DNA of 64,000 nt from Clostridium aminobutyricum (GTDB taxonomy: Bacteria > Bacillota > Clostridia > Peptostreptococcales > Anaerovoracaceae). Each line of letters starts with the position of its first letter. Within the stretch, counting starts at the first letter, position 1. The position numbers were made by a program, and so were the translations under genes. The notes under the pieces were generated by a model. The model had not been told where the DNA came from. It was given only the letters and a program-made list of their open reading frames with translations, and did not search any database. The stretch spans positions 372,001 through 436,000 of the forward strand of contig NZ_JAFJZZ010000001.1 of NCBI RefSeq assembly GCF_017255415.1, in the 5' to 3' direction. Positions 44,760 to 55,712 of the stretch are shown here, in pieces.

Positions 44760-45863
44760 ATGAACAGAGAATTTATTAAGGCGATTGAAGAGCTGGAAAA
44801 AGAAAAAGAAATATCGAAAGATATTTTAATTGAAGCGATTGAATCGGCTCTAGTATCGGCATATAAGAAAAATTACGGGACATCTCAGAATGTACGGGTA
44901 AACATTGATCGCGAAGAAGGTGATATCGATGTCTTTATGAGAAAAGACGTGGTGGAAGAAGTATGGGACGATTTAGTAGAAATATCTCTTGAAGATGCCC
45001 GTGAAATCGACCCAAGATATAACCTAGGGGATGCTATTGAATATCAGGTCACTCCCAAAGATTTCGGCAGAATCGCTGCACAAACAGCAAAGCAGGTTGT
45101 TGTACAGAGAATAAGAGAAGCGGAAAGAGGAATGATTTTTGATGATTACATCAATAGACAGGGTGAAATTATCAATGGTCAAATTCACAGAATCAGTAAT
45201 GATACGATTTTTATCAATATGGGCAAGACGGAAGGGATTTTGGCTGTAACAGAACAGGTTTCCGGAGAAAACTATAGAATAAATGATCGTATTAAAGTTT
45301 ATATCATGGATGTAAAAAAAACAACCAAAGGTCCCCAAGTGTATCTTTCAAGATCTCATCCGGGCCTCGTGAAAAGACTGTTTGAATTGGAAGTTCCTGA
45401 AATACAGGATGGTGTAGTTGAAATTAAGAGCATTTCAAGAGAAGCAGGTTCCAGAACAAAGATGGCTGTTTGTGCATTGGATGACAATGTGGACCCGGTA
45501 GGAGCTTGTGTAGGACCTAGGGGCACAAGAGTTCAGGTGATTGTAGATGAACTGTTCGGTGAAAAGATTGATATCATCAATTGGAGCGATGAACCGGAGA
45601 AACTGATCAGCAGTGCTCTAAGTCCAGCCAAAGTGGAAAAAGTCATTGTCAATGAAGAAGATAAAACAGCGATAGCCATCGTTCCTGATTATCAATTATC
45701 TCTTGCAATTGGTAAAGAAGGTCAGAACGTAAGACTGGCAGCAAAATTATGTGGATGGAAGATTGATATTAAGAGCCATTCCCAGTATTTTGCAGATGAC
45801 AGCGAGTTTGTGGAATATGATTTGCAAGACGAAGCTGGGGAAGAATACGCTGACGAAGAATAA
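44760..45863 (+). CDS. nusA: Transcription termination/antitermination factor NusA
   Basis: A 367-aa RNA polymerase-bound factor. It has an N-terminal polymerase-binding domain, an S1 domain (about 135-200) and two KH domains (GPRGTRVQVIVDELFGEKID and AIGKEGQNVRLAAKL). It lacks the C-terminal acidic repeats of enteric NusA, as is normal in Firmicutes. AAAGGAGG precedes the ATG; it starts 18 bases after rimP. Confidence 0.98.
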   Translation: MNREFIKAIEELEKEKEISKDILIEAIESALVSAYKKNYGTSQNVRVNIDREEGDIDVFMRKDVVEEVWDDLVEISLEDAREIDPRYNLGDAIEYQVTPKDFGRIAAQTAKQVVVQRIREAERGMIFDDYINRQGEIINGQIHRISNDTIFINMGKTEGILAVTEQVSGENYRINDRIKVYIMDVKKTTKGPQVYLSRSHPGLVKRLFELEVPEIQDGVVEIKSISREAGSRTKMAVCALDDNVDPVGACVGPRGTRVQVIVDELFGEKIDIINWSDEPEKLISSALSPAKVEKVIVNEEDKTAIAIVPDYQLSLAIGKEGQNVRLAAKLCGWKIDIKSHSQYFADDSEFVEYDLQDEAGEEYADEE

Positions 45864-45865
45864 AG

Positions 45866-46156
45866 ATGGGAGTGTATGCCTTGAAAACTAAGAAAATACC
45901 TATGAGACGGTGTGTCGGATGTATGGAATCAAAACCTAAAAACGAAATGATACGAATTGCTGGATATGAAGGTGAGGTTTCGATCGATTTAACGGGGAAA
46001 GCAAAAGGAAGGGGCATTTATTTATGCCCGGATAAAGAATGCTTTCAAAAGGCACAAAAGCGAAGAGCGATAGGAAGAAGCTTGGAGATGGATATTGCTC
46101 CTGAACAGTTAGAAAAATTGTTCGAGGAATTAAAAAAATATGAGAAGCAAAATTGA
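45866..46156 (+). CDS. YlxR-family RNA/nucleoid-associated protein
   Basis: A 96-aa YlxR (RnpM) protein. The motif RRCVGCMESKPKNEMIRI and the later GRGIYLCPDKECFQKA give the family's conserved cysteine and GRG positions. In Bacillus this family binds RNase P RNA and modulates metabolism genes. It starts two bases after nusA and overlaps ylxQ by 17 bases. Confidence 0.93.
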   Translation: MGVYALKTKKIPMRRCVGCMESKPKNEMIRIAGYEGEVSIDLTGKAKGRGIYLCPDKECFQKAQKRRAIGRSLEMDIAPEQLEKLFEELKKYEKQN

Positions 46157-46454
46157 TAGTTATTTAGGATTTGCTAAACGTTCTAGGAACTTGGTAATGG
46201 GATATAACACCTGTATTTTAACCATGAACAAAGGGAAGCTTAAGCTTCTGATTCTGGCAAGTGATGTTTCAGAAAATACGATGAAGAAACTCACCAGTAT
46301 AGCCAATGAACGGAAAGTTGTGTATCGTATATATGGAACCTGTGATGAATTGTCCAAGGCTGCAGGGACTGTAGGAAGGGGAGTTTTTGGAATAACGGAC
46401 GAAAATTTCGCAAATGTAATTTTAAAAGAGATTGACGAGGATCAATCTGTATAG
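46140..46454 (+). CDS. YlxQ-type L7Ae-family RNA-binding protein
   Basis: A 104-aa L7Ae/L30e-fold protein. The N terminus [20 protein letters not shown] and the loop [14 protein letters not shown] are typical. These proteins bind kink-turn RNA. It overlaps ylxR by 17 bases and is followed by infB after 14 bases. Confidence 0.92.
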   Translation: MRSKIDSYLGFAKRSRNLVMGYNTCILTMNKGKLKLLILASDVSENTMKKLTSIANERKVVYRIYGTCDELSKAAGTVGRGVFGITDENFANVILKEIDEDQSV

Positions 46455-46468
46455 AAGGAGGTGTTCTA

Positions 46469-49400
46469 ATGACATTAAAGATTCATGAGTTAGCCAAAGA
46501 ATTGAATATGAACAGCAAGGAGTTGCTTGAAAAAATCAATAATATGGGAATTGAAGCGAAAAGTCATATGAGCGTACTATCTGATATTGATGCAATTTCA
46601 GTGAGAAATAACATAAATAGAAGTAATGCAAGTAAGGAAACAAAAATTGTAAAGGCAGCGCATAAGAAGGTTGAGAAAGAAGAACAGCAGGAGGAGCCTA
46701 GAGTTGTCGTAAAGGCAGCTGCGAAATTGACGGTAAGTCCTGAAACGAAACCTGCGAAAGCGCATACACAGAAAAATACGGAGAAGCAAATGACCCAGAA
46801 ACCACCTGTTGGGAAGCCGGTTGTGCCAAAAGATATGGATGCATCCAGATCAAAACCGCCTGTTGGCAAACCTGTTATTCCGAAAGAGTTTGAAGACAAA
46901 GAAACAGCAGCTTCGGCAGAACAGTCAAAAGCTGCAGAAGCAAAGACAGCAGAAGTAAAACTGGCGGCAAAAGCGGAACCGATTACGGCCGTTCAACCGG
47001 AATCAGGTCCTCAGAGACTCAAAATTATTAAAAAATATGATCCAGAGCAAGAACGAATTGAAAAAGAAAAAGCTGAGGCAAAGAAGTTAGAAGAACGAAA
47101 AGCAGCAGCAGAGAAACGTGCCGAAGGCCAAAGAAGAGAATATTCGAATAATCGAAATGAAGGAAACAATCATTCTTCCAACAGAAATGATTATCAAAGA
47201 AGAGATTACAGATCGGATAATCAGGGTGGCCAAGGTGCCCAAGGTGGTCAGAATGGTCAGAGAAATGACAATAGAGGGGACTATCAGAGAAATAACGATA
47301 ACAGGACTGGTGACAGACCGGCAAGACCAAATGATAGAAACGACAGACCCTTCAGACCAAACGATAGAAATGATAGGCCGGCAAGACCAAATGACGGAAA
47401 TAACAGGCCAGCAAGACCAAATGACGGAAATAACAGACCGGCAAGACCAAACGATAGAAATGACAGGCCAGCAAGACCAAACGATAGAAATGACAGACCG
47501 CCGTACAACAAAGACAGGGATTCGAGAGACAATCGCAGCGGAGAGAAAAGGCCTTATCAGGGTGGTCAGAGAGACGGCAGAAGTAATGATAAACCTGAGA
47601 TCGCTCCTATTATCAACAAGCCTCAAATAAAAAGAGACGAGAAGGAAAAGGAGAAGGAAAGAGATAAGTTTGCGAAACTGGAAAAGGGAAAGCCAAAGAC
47701 TGCAGTAAAGCAAAGATCACTGGAAAAACAGCCTAAACCGAAGAAACAGCAGAAAGTTAAAGTAGTTGAGGAACCGAAAATTAATATGGAAGAACTTCCT
47801 GTAGGAACAAAAATAGTAAATGTACCGATTACTGTAGCGGGTTTTTGTGAACAGTTAGAAATTAGTACCTCGATTGTGATCATGAAATTGATGAAGCTTG
47901 GTATTATGGCAAATATCAATCAAAACGTTGATGAAGATACAGTATTGGTATTAGCGGAAGAGTTAGGTGTAAATGTTGTTATTGGTAAGGTAGAAGAAGA
48001 GGCTGTTGAAGAAGGCTTGGAATTATTTGATGATAAGGAAGAGGATCTGAAGCCGAGACCTCCAATTGTGACCGTTATGGGGCATGTAGACCATGGTAAG
48101 ACTTCCCTTCTTGATGCGATCAGAAAAACGAACGTTACAGCTTCCGAATCCGGCGGTATTACTCAGCATATTGGTGCTTCAGAGGTAACGATTAACGGAC
48201 AGAAGATTGTTTTCCTTGATACTCCTGGACATGAAGCGTTTACAGCGATGAGAGCCAGAGGAGCACATGGTGCAGATATTGCTATTTTAGTAGTTGCCGC
48301 TGATGACAGTGTAAAACCGCAGACGATTGAATCCATCAGTCATGCAAAAGCTGCCGGAGTGCCGATCATCGTTGCGATTAATAAGATTGATAAGCCAGGT
48401 GCGAACCCGGATCGAGTAATGCAGGATCTAACTGAACATGGGATTCTGGTTGAAGCGTGGGGCGGAGAAACCATTGCTGTTCCTGTATCTGCTAAATCAG
48501 GAGAAGGTATTGTAAATCTTCTGGAAATGATCTTGCTCCAGTCAGAAATGATGGAACTCAGAGCAAATCCGAGTCGATTGGCTTTAGGTACTGTCATTGA
48601 GGCTAGACTGGATAAGTCAAAGGGACCTGTTGCCACCTTATTGGTAACAAATGGTACGCTTCAATCCGGTATGAGTGTGGTGGCTGGTACTTGTGCAGGC
48701 AGAATCCGACTGATGACGAACTACAAAGGCGATACGATTCGAAAAGCAGGTCCATCAACCGCTGTTGAAATTCTAGGTTTACCGGAAGTTCCGGAGGCGG
48801 GCGATGTATTCAATGCTGTTCGTGACGATAAGCTAGCTAGAGAAATCGCTGAAACAAGAAGAATAAAACTGAGAGAAGAAGTTCTTGCAAGAAATTCAAG
48901 TACGACGCTTGAGAAGTTGTTCAGTAGTATTCAGGAAGGTGAAATCAAAGAATTGAACCTCATTATCAAGGGAGATGTTCAGGGATCTGTTGGTGCACTT
49001 GAATCTTCTCTTGAAAAGTTAAAGAATGAAAATGTTCGAGTAAAGATCCTCCATTCCGGTGTTGGTACAGTAACGGAATCTGATGTTATGCTAGCAGGCA
49101 CTTCAGGTGCGGTAATTATTGGATTTAATGTAAGACCAAGCACTGCTGTATCTGCCATGGCGGAACGAGAAGGAATTGAAATTAGAACGTATAGGGTCAT
49201 TTACAATGTAATTGATGATGTGGAAGCCGCTATGAAGGGTATGCTTGACCCTGAATTTAAAGAAGAAGTTTTGGGTAAAGTAGAAATCAGAACAACCTTC
49301 AAAGTTCCGGGTGTTGGTACCATTGGTGGTGCTTATGTTCTGGAAGGTAAAGTGGTACGAAATGCGGAAGTGCGTGTCGTACGTGACGGTATCGTTTGCC

Positions 49401-49555
49401 ATGAAGGCAAGATTTCATCTTTAAAGCGATTTAAGGACGACGCAAAGGAAGTAATGCATGGATTTGAGTGCGGTATCGGCATTGAAAATTACAATGATAT
49501 CAAAGAAGGCGATATCATCGAATGCTTCCATATGGTTGAAGTTGAAAGAAAATAA
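46469..49555 (+). CDS. infB: Translation initiation factor IF-2
   Basis: A 1028-aa GTPase that places initiator tRNA on the ribosome. The N-terminal IF2-N domain ([20 protein letters not shown]) is followed by a long charged linker, a second IF2-N-like helix region near 450, then the G domain from about residue 530 ([31 protein letters not shown]), and domains II-IV. It is longer than many homologues due to a repetitive Arg/Asn/Asp/Pro-rich stretch near 280-350. Confidence 0.98.
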   Translation: MTLKIHELAKELNMNSKELLEKINNMGIEAKSHMSVLSDIDAISVRNNINRSNASKETKIVKAAHKKVEKEEQQEEPRVVVKAAAKLTVSPETKPAKAHTQKNTEKQMTQKPPVGKPVVPKDMDASRSKPPVGKPVIPKEFEDKETAASAEQSKAAEAKTAEVKLAAKAEPITAVQPESGPQRLKIIKKYDPEQERIEKEKAEAKKLEERKAAAEKRAEGQRREYSNNRNEGNNHSSNRNDYQRRDYRSDNQGGQGAQGGQNGQRNDNRGDYQRNNDNRTGDRPARPNDRNDRPFRPNDRNDRPARPNDGNNRPARPNDGNNRPARPNDRNDRPARPNDRNDRPPYNKDRDSRDNRSGEKRPYQGGQRDGRSNDKPEIAPIINKPQIKRDEKEKEKERDKFAKLEKGKPKTAVKQRSLEKQPKPKKQQKVKVVEEPKINMEELPVGTKIVNVPITVAGFCEQLEISTSIVIMKLMKLGIMANINQNVDEDTVLVLAEELGVNVVIGKVEEEAVEEGLELFDDKEEDLKPRPPIVTVMGHVDHGKTSLLDAIRKTNVTASESGGITQHIGASEVTINGQKIVFLDTPGHEAFTAMRARGAHGADIAILVVAADDSVKPQTIESISHAKAAGVPIIVAINKIDKPGANPDRVMQDLTEHGILVEAWGGETIAVPVSAKSGEGIVNLLEMILLQSEMMELRANPSRLALGTVIEARLDKSKGPVATLLVTNGTLQSGMSVVAGTCAGRIRLMTNYKGDTIRKAGPSTAVEILGLPEVPEAGDVFNAVRDDKLAREIAETRRIKLREEVLARNSSTTLEKLFSSIQEGEIKELNLIIKGDVQGSVGALESSLEKLKNENVRVKILHSGVGTVTESDVMLAGTSGAVIIGFNVRPSTAVSAMAEREGIEIRTYRVIYNVIDDVEAAMKGMLDPEFKEEVLGKVEIRTTFKVPGVGTIGGAYVLEGKVVRNAEVRVVRDGIVCHEGKISSLKRFKDDAKEVMHGFECGIGIENYNDIKEGDIIECFHMVEVERK
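47312..47491 (+). repeat. Six 30-base tandem repeats in infB
   Basis: Six in-frame copies of a 30-base unit encode [10 protein letters not shown] and close variants (A/F, R/G, D/N swaps), ending in a degraded seventh unit. They code for an unstructured basic linker in IF-2. Copy number is likely to vary between strains. Confidence 0.9.
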
Positions 49556-49585
49556 AATGATGAACGTAAAGAAAAGGATGTAAAC

Positions 49586-50008
49586 ATGGGAAAAGGTTAT
49601 AGACAGGGACGGCTTGGCGAAGAAATCAAAAAAGTAATAGGTGAGCTGCTTCTTAGAGAAATAAAAGACCCCAGGTTATCAGGATTAGTGAGCATATCTG
49701 CTGTTGAGGTGACCCCTGACGGCAGTTATGCGACTGCTTATGTGACCTCCCTTGGAACCACATTGGACGACGAAAAAGCAGAAAAGGAAAAAGAAGATGT
49801 CTTGGCTGCTTTACGAAGTGCAAAGGGGCTTATTAAAAGGGAAATTGGAAGAAGTATTAAATTAAGACATATTCCTGAACTGATTTTTAAAATGGATACT
49901 TCCTTGGAATATGGAAGACACATGTCTAAAATTATCAGTGAACTAGGGATCGAGAAGTATAGTGATGATGATGAAGAATCGGGCGATGACGATGAGCAAG
50001 AGAAATAA
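49586..50008 (+). CDS. rbfA: Ribosome-binding factor A
   Basis: A 140-aa 30S maturation factor with KH-like fold. Family segments: GYRQGRLGEEIKKVIGELLL, REIKDPRLSGLVSISAVEVT and LRHIPELIFKMDTSLEYG. The C terminus is a highly acidic Asp/Glu tail. AAAGGATG precedes the ATG. It overlaps the next gene's start by 17 bases. Confidence 0.97.
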   Translation: MGKGYRQGRLGEEIKKVIGELLLREIKDPRLSGLVSISAVEVTPDGSYATAYVTSLGTTLDDEKAEKEKEDVLAALRSAKGLIKREIGRSIKLRHIPELIFKMDTSLEYGRHMSKIISELGIEKYSDDDEESGDDDEQEK

Positions 50009-50966
50009 CAGTTTAAAAGAAATCGCAGATGTTTTATGGAATGCAGAAAGTGTACTATTGTACCCGCATGTAAATATGGATGGAGATTGCCTTGGCTCAG
50101 CGGTTGCTCTGTGCGCCGCTTTGCGTAAAATAGGGAAAGAAGCCTATGTCTTAATAGAAGATGAAATTGCTGCTTTTTTAAGATTCATGGAAAAAGATTA
50201 TTGCACAGAGGAACTTCAGATTATAAAAGAGCCGGATGTTTGTATCTGTATTGACTGCGGAGAACCGGAACGATTTAAGTACCGGAAAGACAAATTCTTT
50301 CAAGGAAAGACAACGATATGTATCGACCACCATTTGACGACAGAGCCTTTTGCCGATTTGAATTATATTGATCCAAAGGCGGCAGCTACTGGAGAGATTA
50401 TTTATGAATTGCTGAATGGGATGCGAATCGTAATTGATAAAGAAATCGGAGAAGCTCTTTATGCGGCTATTGCTACAGATACCGGCAATTTTCAATATTC
50501 AAATACAACGAAGAATACGCATGAAATCGTAGCAGGCTTGTTCGACTGTGGAATCGATCACAATAAAGTGAGCATACAGCTGTATCAAAATATTCGGGCA
50601 GAAAAAATATTACTGCAAAATAGAACGCTGCAGACTTTAAAACTCTTTGCACAGGGACAGGCCGCCATTTGTTGCACCACAAAAGCAATGTTGGAGGAAA
50701 CCGGTGGAAAGATGGAAGAAACCGAAGGGTTTATTGAAGTCCTTCGCAGTATCAGCGGCGTGGAAGTTGCTGTCTTTGTGAAGGAAGTGACTGATACGAC
50801 TTCAAAAATCAGTATGCGTTCTAAAGAAAAAGTAAATGTTGCAGAAATATCAAAAGAGTTTCATGGAGGCGGACATATGAGAGCGGCAGGGTGTACCTTA
50901 AACATGGGCACCTCGGAAGCTATGGAGACGATGATCGATACCATAGAAAGGTTCCTGAAAGGATAG
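49992..50966 (+). CDS. nrnA: NrnA-type bifunctional oligoribonuclease/PAP phosphatase (DHH family)
   Basis: A 324-aa DHH-DHHA1 phosphodiesterase. Motifs: LLYPHVNMDGDCLGSAVALC (metal ligands), CIDCGEPERF, CIDHHLTTEPF (DHH) and C-terminal FHGGGHMRAAGC (DHHA1). It degrades short RNA oligomers and 3'-phosphoadenosine 5'-phosphate. The start is taken at ATG 49992, inside the end of rbfA; ATG 49986 is the alternative and neither has a strong site, pointing to coupling. truB follows after 3 bases. Confidence 0.94.
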   Translation: MSKRNNSLKEIADVLWNAESVLLYPHVNMDGDCLGSAVALCAALRKIGKEAYVLIEDEIAAFLRFMEKDYCTEELQIIKEPDVCICIDCGEPERFKYRKDKFFQGKTTICIDHHLTTEPFADLNYIDPKAAATGEIIYELLNGMRIVIDKEIGEALYAAIATDTGNFQYSNTTKNTHEIVAGLFDCGIDHNKVSIQLYQNIRAEKILLQNRTLQTLKLFAQGQAAICCTTKAMLEETGGKMEETEGFIEVLRSISGVEVAVFVKEVTDTTSKISMRSKEKVNVAEISKEFHGGGHMRAAGCTLNMGTSEAMETMIDTIERFLKG

Positions 50967-50969
50967 CAG

Positions 50970-52013
50970 ATGATTAAAGAAGGTATTATTAATATTAATA
51001 AGCCAGCCGGTTATACGTCGCATGATTGCGTCAATGTTATCAGAAGCCTTACCGGAATCAAACGTATTGGACATACCGGAACCCTGGACCCGATGGCATC
51101 TGGGGTGTTGCCGGTTTGCATTGGAAGCGCTGCAAGAATTACGGAATATTTAGATTTAGACTTTAAAAAATATAGATGTGAATTACTTCTGGGGCTTGAG
51201 ACGGACACGCTCGATATTTGGGGACAAGTGTTATTTGACAAGACGGAACTGGCGAAATCATTGATTTCATCAGGGAAAATCTCAGAAGAAACCGTCCGAA
51301 GTGCATTGACTCAATTTGTGGGAAACATTATGCAGATTCCCCCTAAGTATTCAGCGCTCAAAGTAAACGGTAAAAAACTTTATGAATATGCCCGTGCCGG
51401 TCAAGAGATTGAAATTAAATCAAGACGGGTATATATAAAAGATATCCAGCTACTTTCTTTAAATTTATCAGAGTGTAAATTTTTTTTTGAAGTGACTTGT
51501 TCAAAGGGAACATATATCCGCTCACTATGCAGGGATATCGGTGAAATCTTTGGTTGCGGGGCAGCAATGAGTGCTCTTGAAAGAACAGCCAGCGGCGTTT
51601 TCAGCGTGGAAGATGCGGTGGACCTGGAAGCCTTAAAAAAATTGAAACAGGGAGAAAATAAACGAGATCCTGAAACGGGTAAAATTATTGAATATGCCAG
51701 GGCAATCCCTGATGAGATGAATGCGTTTGTTGTAGATGTCGATGTTCCGCTGACCCATTTTGGTAAGGCTGTTTTATTTGACAATCGGGTAAAATGGTTT
51801 TGCGACGGCGGACCGGTTCATGAGCAGCAGGTTAAGATATTAAAAAATCCGGAATATAAGGAAAAAAACGCGCTTATTGAAATTCGAGAAGAATTTAAAA
51901 ATGCGTATAATATATACAGAGAAAAAAATGGCCAGGAACTGTTTCTTGGAGTTGCATTCCATAACGAAGAGACGATGGAATTTAAAGCAGATAAAGTTTT
52001 TGGCAGAGGTTAG
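50970..52013 (+). CDS. truB: tRNA pseudouridine55 synthase TruB
   Basis: A 347-aa enzyme that forms pseudouridine at position 55 of tRNA. Catalytic block HTGTLDPMASGVLPVCIGSA, then LGLETDTLDIWG, SALKVNGKKLYEYARAG and CSKGTYIRSLCRDIG. It is longer than the common 300 aa, because of an inserted linker near 215-245 (KLKQGENKRDPETGKIIEYA) before the C-terminal PUA-like region. ribF follows after 3 bases. Confidence 0.96.
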   Translation: MIKEGIININKPAGYTSHDCVNVIRSLTGIKRIGHTGTLDPMASGVLPVCIGSAARITEYLDLDFKKYRCELLLGLETDTLDIWGQVLFDKTELAKSLISSGKISEETVRSALTQFVGNIMQIPPKYSALKVNGKKLYEYARAGQEIEIKSRRVYIKDIQLLSLNLSECKFFFEVTCSKGTYIRSLCRDIGEIFGCGAAMSALERTASGVFSVEDAVDLEALKKLKQGENKRDPETGKIIEYARAIPDEMNAFVVDVDVPLTHFGKAVLFDNRVKWFCDGGPVHEQQVKILKNPEYKEKNALIEIREEFKNAYNIYREKNGQELFLGVAFHNEETMEFKADKVFGRG

Positions 52014-52016
52014 ATC

Positions 52017-52955
52017 ATGATTATATTTAATACATTAGATGAAATAGCAAATATAAAAAGTACAGTGGTTGCTTTAGGTAATTTTGACGGAGTGCATAAA
52101 GGTCATCAAGAATTGATTAAAAGGACAGTAAAGACGGCAGAGGCGGCGAGTCTAAAGAGTGCAATATTTACGTTTTCCAATCATCCGAAGAATGTAAATT
52201 CAGGAGAATTGGTGGTTAAAAATATTTTATATTTTGATGAAAAAGCTAGAATTATTGAGTCATTAGGCGTGGACTATATGTTCAATATTCCTTTTGATGA
52301 GCACATAAGATCCATGGAAGCCATCGATTTTATTGATCAAGTACTTATTGGGAAATTTAAAATGAAGCAGGCTTACTGTGGGTTCAATTATCGTTTTGGA
52401 CACATGGCGAAAGGAACGCCCGAAGTGCTGATGCATGAAGGGATTGAACGTGGATTTGGTATTCATGTGTTGGAACCTTTTCAGATTGACGGCAATTTGG
52501 TCAGCAGCACCTTTATTCGAAATTTAATCGCAGAAGGTAAGGTAGACCAGTGCCCAAAATACATGGGAAGAAACTATGCGATAGGCGGTGAAGTCGTTGT
52601 AGGGAATAAAATCGGAAGGACGATCGGCTTTCCGACTTCAAATCTGATCATTGATGAGTCGATGGTCACTCCGCCAAATGGTGTCTACGTAACACAGTGC
52701 ATCTATAATGGTATAAAGTATCCAAGTGTTACCAATGTAGGGGTAAAACCAACCATCGGTGATTATAAAAAGAATGTGGAAACTCACATATTTAATTTTA
52801 ATAAAGAGTTATACGGGAAAACCATTCGAGTAGAATTTCTCGAAAAAACCAGAGACGAAAGAAAATTTGACAGTGTTGAGGAACTATCTAAACAAATTAC
52901 AAAAGATTGCATTATGGCGAAAGCATATCACAGAAATAAAGGCACTGCCATATAA
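52017..52955 (+). CDS. ribF: Bifunctional riboflavin kinase/FAD synthetase
   Basis: A 312-aa enzyme that makes FMN and then FAD. The N-terminal nucleotidyltransferase half has VALGNFDGVHKGHQELI and the SSTFIRNLIAEG signature; the C-terminal riboflavin kinase half has IGRTIGFPTSNL and NGVYVTQCIYNG. It ends the large translation operon; a separate promoter drives rpsO. Confidence 0.97.
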   Translation: MIIFNTLDEIANIKSTVVALGNFDGVHKGHQELIKRTVKTAEAASLKSAIFTFSNHPKNVNSGELVVKNILYFDEKARIIESLGVDYMFNIPFDEHIRSMEAIDFIDQVLIGKFKMKQAYCGFNYRFGHMAKGTPEVLMHEGIERGFGIHVLEPFQIDGNLVSSTFIRNLIAEGKVDQCPKYMGRNYAIGGEVVVGNKIGRTIGFPTSNLIIDESMVTPPNGVYVTQCIYNGIKYPSVTNVGVKPTIGDYKKNVETHIFNFNKELYGKTIRVEFLEKTRDERKFDSVEELSKQITKDCIMAKAYHRNKGTAI

Positions 52956-52990
52956 TTCAATAATTTTGCTAAATTTATAATAGAAAATAA

Positions 52991-53019
52991 TAGACAAGGA
53001 TTCCTTCGTATGTTATCAT
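52991..53019 (+). promoter_or_regulatory. Promoter of rpsO
   Basis: TAGACA (52991-52996) and TATCAT (53014-53019) with a 17-base spacer and TGT just before the -10 box. Confidence 0.65.
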
Positions 53020-53038
53020 GAATTGTTAAATAATTTGT

Positions 53039-53085
53039 ACCTTTGCTCAGTTTCTCGATTCTCCAACGGAGACTCAGCAAAAGGT
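53039..53085 (+). promoter_or_regulatory. Hairpin leader of rpsO
   Basis: ACCTTTGCT (53039-53047) pairs with AGCAAAAGGT (53076-53085) with one bulge, enclosing an inner TCTC/GGAGA region, and lies 15 bases before the ribosome binding site. S15 often binds and represses its own leader; this hairpin is the likely site. Confidence 0.5.
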
Positions 53086-53109
53086 GAATAAAAAAAAGGA
53101 GAAATGGAA

Positions 53110-53376
53110 ATGATTGATCAGACTAAAAAATTAGAAATTATCACAGAATATCAGACAAAAGAGGGTGACACAGGTTCCCCTGAAGTACAGGTAGCTATTC
53201 TTACTTACAGAATCAATGATTTAAATGAACACTTAAAGATTCACAAGAAAGACCACCATTCAAGAAGAGGTCTTTTGAAGATGGTAGGACAGAGAAGAAA
53301 CCTTCTTAATTACTTAAAGAATAAGGATGTTGAAAGATACAGAAGTCTTATTGCACGTTTAGGATTAAGAAAGTAA
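53110..53376 (+). CDS. rpsO: 30S ribosomal protein S15
   Basis: An 88-aa S15 protein with [35 protein letters not shown] and the C-terminal [15 protein letters not shown] 53110 is preferred over 53104 because AAAGGAG ends at 53101, giving eight bases of spacing; the first ATG would leave only two. Single-gene unit with its own promoter, leader and terminator. Confidence 0.97.
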   Translation: MIDQTKKLEIITEYQTKEGDTGSPEVQVAILTYRINDLNEHLKIHKKDHHSRRGLLKMVGQRRNLLNYLKNKDVERYRSLIARLGLRK

Positions 53377-53388
53377 TTGTGAAATACA

Positions 53389-53415
53389 AGCGGGGCATCT
53401 TTACCCCGCTTTTAT
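53389..53415 (+). terminator. Terminator of rpsO
   Basis: AGCGGGG and CCCCGCT form the stem with an 8-base loop, followed by TTTATTTAT. Confidence 0.85.
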
Positions 53416-53499
53416 TTATATATCGCACAAGCTGTGCAAATAGGCAATAAGCGCACAGGTGAAATTGCGCACTGAATTAACAGGAGGTAGTTGTTAATA

Positions 53500-55599
53500 A
53501 TGAGATTTGAAGATTATAGAACATTTAAAACCGCAATAGGTGGAAGATTGTTGCAAGTAGAAATCGGTAAGGTTTGTGAACAAGCAAATGGACAGGCTAT
53601 GTTAAAGTATGGAGACACCGTAGTAAACATTGCTGTTACGGCTTCACAAGCACCGCGTGAGGATATTGACTTTTTCCCACTTAGTGTGGATTATGAGGAA
53701 AAAATGTATGCGGCGGGAAAGATTCCTGGCGGATTTATTAAAAGAGAAGGAAGACCAAGTGAAAAGGCAATCTTAAGCTCAAGACTTATAGATAGACCAA
53801 TTAGACCACTTTTTCCAAAGGGATATTATAATGATGTAGTAGTTATTGCTACCGTTATGTGTGTTGATCCGGATTGTTCACCTGAAATTGTAGGTATGCT
53901 AGGCTCATCCATAGCACTTTCTGTTTCAGACATTCCTTGGGAAGGTCCTACAGCATCTGTTTTAATTGGTATGATTGATGGTGACTTTATTGTAAATCCT
54001 ACGCTTGAACAGCGAGAAAAATCAGAAATGCACTTAGTTGTTTCTGGTACGAAGGATGCAATAATGATGGTTGAGGCTGGAGCAAAAGAAGTTCCAGAAG
54101 AGACGATGTTAGATGCGATCATGTTTGCTCATGAAGAAATCAAAAAATTAGTTGAATTTATTGAGGAAATCATAGCAGAAGTAGGTAAGCCGAAGAAGCA
54201 AGTAGAACTTTATAAGGTTTCAGAAGAAATTGATCAGGCTGTACGAGCATTTGCAGTAGATAAAATGAAAGTTGCAATAAAGACTGCAGATAAGCTTGAA
54301 AGACTTGAAAATATGGATGCGGTTGAAGTGGAAACGAAAGAGCATTTTGCAGAGATTTATCCTGAAAATGGTAAAGATATTTCAGCTGTTCTTTATAGCA
54401 TTACAAAGGAAACCGTACGTTCAATGATTTTAGATGAAGGTATCCGGCCAGATAATAGAAAGACTACGGAAATCAGACCTATTTGGTGCGAAACTGGAAT
54501 TTTACCACGTACACATGGTACAGGTTTATTCAAGAGAGGACAAACTCAGGTATTGTCAGTAGCTACTCTTGGAGCAATGGGAGACGCACAGACTATTGAT
54601 GGTATCGGCGAAGAAGTTGAAAAGAGATATATGCATCACTATAACTTCCCATCCTATTCAGTGGGAGAAGCAAGAACTTCAAGAGGTCCGGGAAGAAGAG
54701 AAATTGGACATGGCGCTTTAGCAGAAAGAGCATTAATTCCGGTACTTCCAAGCATAGAAGAATTCCCTTATGCTATTCGAGTAGTATCAGAAGTATTATC
54801 TTCAAATGGTTCTACTTCTATGGGATCAACTTGTGGTTCATGCCTTGCTTTGATGGATGCAGGTGTTCCTATTAAGAGACCGGTTTCAGGTATTGCAATG
54901 GGACTTATTGAGCGAGTTGAACCAGATGGAAGCAGCAAGATTGCTATTCTTTCTGACATTCAAGGTATGGAAGACTTCCTTGGAGACATGGACTTTAAGG
55001 TGACAGGTACTGAAGTGGGCGTTACTGCTATTCAGATGGATATTAAGGTTCACGGACTTTCAAGACAAATTTTAGAGGATGCATTAAAGCAGGCTCATGA
55101 AGGAAGAATGCACATCATGAAGGAAATGCTTGATGAAATTGCTGAACCAAGAGCTGAGCTTTCACCATATGCACCAAGAATTATTTCGATGCAGATTGAT
55201 CCGGATAAGATTAGAACTGTTATCGGACCTGGAGGAAAGACTATCAACAAGATTATCGCTGAAACCGGCGTTAAGATTGATATTGATGATACCGGCCTTA
55301 TCTATATTGCAGCTCCTGACATGGATAGCGCAAATGCAGGTATCAAGCAGATCGAGCTTCTGACCAAAGAAGTAGAAGTCGGTGAAATATACGAAGGTAA
55401 GGTTGCCAGAATCATGAACTTCGGTGCGTTTATCGAAATACTTCCTGGAAAAGAAGGATTGCTTCATATCTCCAAGATGGCAAAAGAAAGAGTTGAAAAA
55501 GTAGAAGATGTGATGAACATCGGCGATACAGTGACGGTAAAGGTTACTGAAATCGACAACCAGAACAGAATCAACCTATCAAGAAAAGAATTATTATAA
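53500..55599 (+). CDS. pnp: Polyribonucleotide nucleotidyltransferase (PNPase)
   Basis: A 699-aa phosphorolytic 3'-5' exoribonuclease. Two RNase PH domains ([34 protein letters not shown] and [20 protein letters not shown]), a KH domain ([20 protein letters not shown]) and an S1 domain ([19 protein letters not shown]). ATG 53500 has AGGAGGT upstream; an in-frame TTG at 53491 is less likely. The sequence ends soon after the S1 domain without a long tail. Confidence 0.98.
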   Translation: MRFEDYRTFKTAIGGRLLQVEIGKVCEQANGQAMLKYGDTVVNIAVTASQAPREDIDFFPLSVDYEEKMYAAGKIPGGFIKREGRPSEKAILSSRLIDRPIRPLFPKGYYNDVVVIATVMCVDPDCSPEIVGMLGSSIALSVSDIPWEGPTASVLIGMIDGDFIVNPTLEQREKSEMHLVVSGTKDAIMMVEAGAKEVPEETMLDAIMFAHEEIKKLVEFIEEIIAEVGKPKKQVELYKVSEEIDQAVRAFAVDKMKVAIKTADKLERLENMDAVEVETKEHFAEIYPENGKDISAVLYSITKETVRSMILDEGIRPDNRKTTEIRPIWCETGILPRTHGTGLFKRGQTQVLSVATLGAMGDAQTIDGIGEEVEKRYMHHYNFPSYSVGEARTSRGPGRREIGHGALAERALIPVLPSIEEFPYAIRVVSEVLSSNGSTSMGSTCGSCLALMDAGVPIKRPVSGIAMGLIERVEPDGSSKIAILSDIQGMEDFLGDMDFKVTGTEVGVTAIQMDIKVHGLSRQILEDALKQAHEGRMHIMKEMLDEIAEPRAELSPYAPRIISMQIDPDKIRTVIGPGGKTINKIIAETGVKIDIDDTGLIYIAAPDMDSANAGIKQIELLTKEVEVGEIYEGKVARIMNFGAFIEILPGKEGLLHISKMAKERVEKVEDVMNIGDTVTVKVTEIDNQNRINLSRKELL

Positions 55600-55612
55600 G
55601 AAAATATGGATT

Positions 55613-55643
55613 AAAAGCGGCTGGAGAAATCTAGCCGCTTTTT
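55613..55643 (+). terminator. Terminator of pnp
   Basis: AAAAGCGGCT and AGCCGCTTTT with an extra GGA/TCT pairing form the stem; TTTTC follows. Confidence 0.9.
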
Positions 55644-55712
55644 CAAGTGACGATTCCCGCACGGATACAAAACCTCTTGCATTTTATCTCTAGATATGGA
55701 TATAATAAAGAA

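Noticed and set aside
47312-47491. CRISPR-like spacing of repeats
   Set aside because: The repeats are directly adjacent, in-frame and coding, with no unique spacers or cas genes.
47118-47630. Long alternative frame inside infB
   Set aside because: Produced by the 30-base repeat, whose period is a multiple of three, which keeps other frames open; the infB frame has clear IF-2 domains on both sides.
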